Source of the DNA: Microcaldota archaeon
GTDB taxonomy: Archaea > Micrarchaeota > Micrarchaeia > Micrarchaeales > CABMGC01
Length of the DNA stretch: 15,680 bases
NCBI GenBank assembly: GCA_021835105.1
Contig: JAKBQS010000016.1
Span: forward strand, 1 to 15,680
Direction of reading: 5' to 3'
In this document: positions 14,910-15,680 of the stretch, piece after piece
Layout: the number at the start of each line of letters is the position of its first letter
Numbering within the stretch: the stretch's first letter is position 1
Notes under the pieces: generated by a model
What the model was told of the DNA's origin: nothing
The model's database searches: none
What the model saw: the letters and a program-made list of their open reading frames with translations, nothing else
Made by a program: the position numbers and the translations under genes

Positions 14910-15680
14910 TTACTCCTCCATTCCGCCCATTCCACCAGGGCCTCCAGGCATTCCTCCCTGTCCGCCGCCCATGCCTCTGGTGCCCTTCGAGCTTATCATG
15001 TCGTCTATCCTTAGGATGGAGACTGACGCCTCTGTAGCGCTTGATATTGCCTGTATCTTTACCTTAAGCGGCTCTATTATGCCAAGCTTGTCGGTGTCTG
15101 ATATGGAGTTCTTGAATACGTCTATCCCGAAGTTCCTGCCGTCCTTTGATTTGTGCTTGTTCCTGAGCTGCACTAGAGTCTCTATAGGATCCATACCTGC
15201 GCTTTCCGCAAGGGACTTTGGTATTATCTCAAGTGCATCTGCAAAAGCCTGGATGGCGAGCTGCTCCCTGCCACCTACATCCGTAGCGGCATCCCTGAGC
15301 CTCATGGAGACATCTACTTCCGTGCTTCCGCCTCCGGTTACGCACTTGCCATCCTCTATTGCGCTCATCAGTGCACCAATTACGTCTACAAGGGCCCTCT
15401 CTACTTCATCAACTGTCTGCTTTGTGCCGCCGCGTATGAATAGGGTTACGCTCTTCGGGTCTTTGCACTTCTCCACAAAGACCATCTGCTCTCCGGATAT
15501 CTTGCGTTCCTCGACCATGCCTGCAAAGCCTAAATCAGCCTGCGTGAGGTCGTCGAGGCTTGTTACAAGGCGTGCGCCCGTTGCCTTTGAGAGCTTCTCC
15601 ATGTCGCTCTTCTTGACCCTCCTCACCGCGGTTATTCCATGCTTTGATAGGTAGTGCTGTGCAACATCGTCTATTCCCTT
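14910..15680 (-). CDS. thsA: Thermosome (group II chaperonin) subunit, 3' part only
   Basis: The gene runs off the window at 15680; the C-terminal 256 residues are visible. It is an ATP-driven folding chamber subunit. The visible part starts KGIDDVAQHYLSKHGITAVRRV, in the apical domain. It continues with the equatorial TGGGSTEVDVSMRLRDAA and AESAGMDPIETLVQLR, the latter part of the ATP-binding domain. It ends in a Gly-Met tail (MGGGQGGMPGGPGGMGGM) typical of thermosomes, followed by two glutamates. The reading frame is open to the very edge of the window, so the true start lies outside. A strong terminator follows. Which paralogue (alpha, beta) cannot be told. Confidence 0.96.
   Translation of the reverse strand, partial: KGIDDVAQHYLSKHGITAVRRVKKSDMEKLSKATGARLVTSLDDLTQADLGFAGMVEERKISGEQMVFVEKCKDPKSVTLFIRGGTKQTVDEVERALVDVIGALMSAIEDGKCVTGGGSTEVDVSMRLRDAATDVGGREQLAIQAFADALEIIPKSLAESAGMDPIETLVQLRNKHKSKDGRNFGIDVFKNSISDTDKLGIIEPLKVKIQAISSATEASVSILRIDDMISSKGTRGMGGGQGGMPGGPGGMGGMEE

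Noticed and set aside
14971..15654. Long plus-strand open frame of 227 codons opposite the thermosome gene
   Set aside because: It is a shadow of a strongly recognisable chaperonin; its product is low-complexity serine/leucine-rich sequence with no domain, as expected when codon bias clears stops on the opposite strand.

Overview
This window is archaeal chromosome, most likely from a small-genome DPANN archaeon of the Micrarchaeota (ARMAN) type. Direct support is the set of archaeal translation genes (S6e, aIF2-gamma, L40e, L34e, L14e), a two-ring Cdc48 ATPase, a group II chaperonin, archaeal-type adenylate kinase, BRE/TATA-like promoters, GGTG-type ribosome binding sites, and a DPANN-style type IV pilin N-terminus. 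The phylum assignment is inference from the pilin signature and protein style; no 16S gene is present. Genes are packed very tightly: convergent stops lie 2 to 13 bases apart, and no stretch of 300 bases lacks a gene.

Layout. 36-1595 (-): FAD-dependent glycerol-3-phosphate dehydrogenase (GTG start). 1751-1823 (-): tRNA-Pro(UGG), with its own TATA box. 1938-3483 (+): a two-gene ABC-2 exporter whose genes overlap by 11 bases. 3490-4551 (-): a bacterial-type (AroG-like) DAHP synthase. 4637-5975 (-): an apparent operon of ribosomal protein L40e, a small winged-helix protein, and an unrecognised 302-residue protein that consists of an internal tandem duplication. 6173-9947 (+): Cdc48, then S6e, then aIF2-gamma, divergent from the L40e operon. 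10011-10871 (+): a secreted pilin-LamG protein. 10874-11860 (-) and 11933-12511 (+): a DHH phosphoesterase and a HAD nucleotidase-like enzyme transcribed divergently. 12525-14783 (-): adkA, EMC3/DUF106, L34e, cmk and L14e, a well-known archaeal ribosomal/secretion gene string, here without secY or cbf5. 14910-15680 (-): the 3' part of a thermosome gene, followed by a clear hairpin plus T-run terminator.

Function. Most of the window is information processing and protein quality control: translation initiation, ribosomal proteins, chaperonin, Cdc48 unfoldase, membrane-protein insertion. A few metabolic and surface genes are interspersed singly (glycerol-3-P oxidation, first step of the shikimate pathway, nucleotide turnover, export, surface adhesion). 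I saw no CRISPR array, insertion sequence, or defence or mobile system. The least explained locus is the winged-helix plus duplicated-protein pair downstream of L40e.
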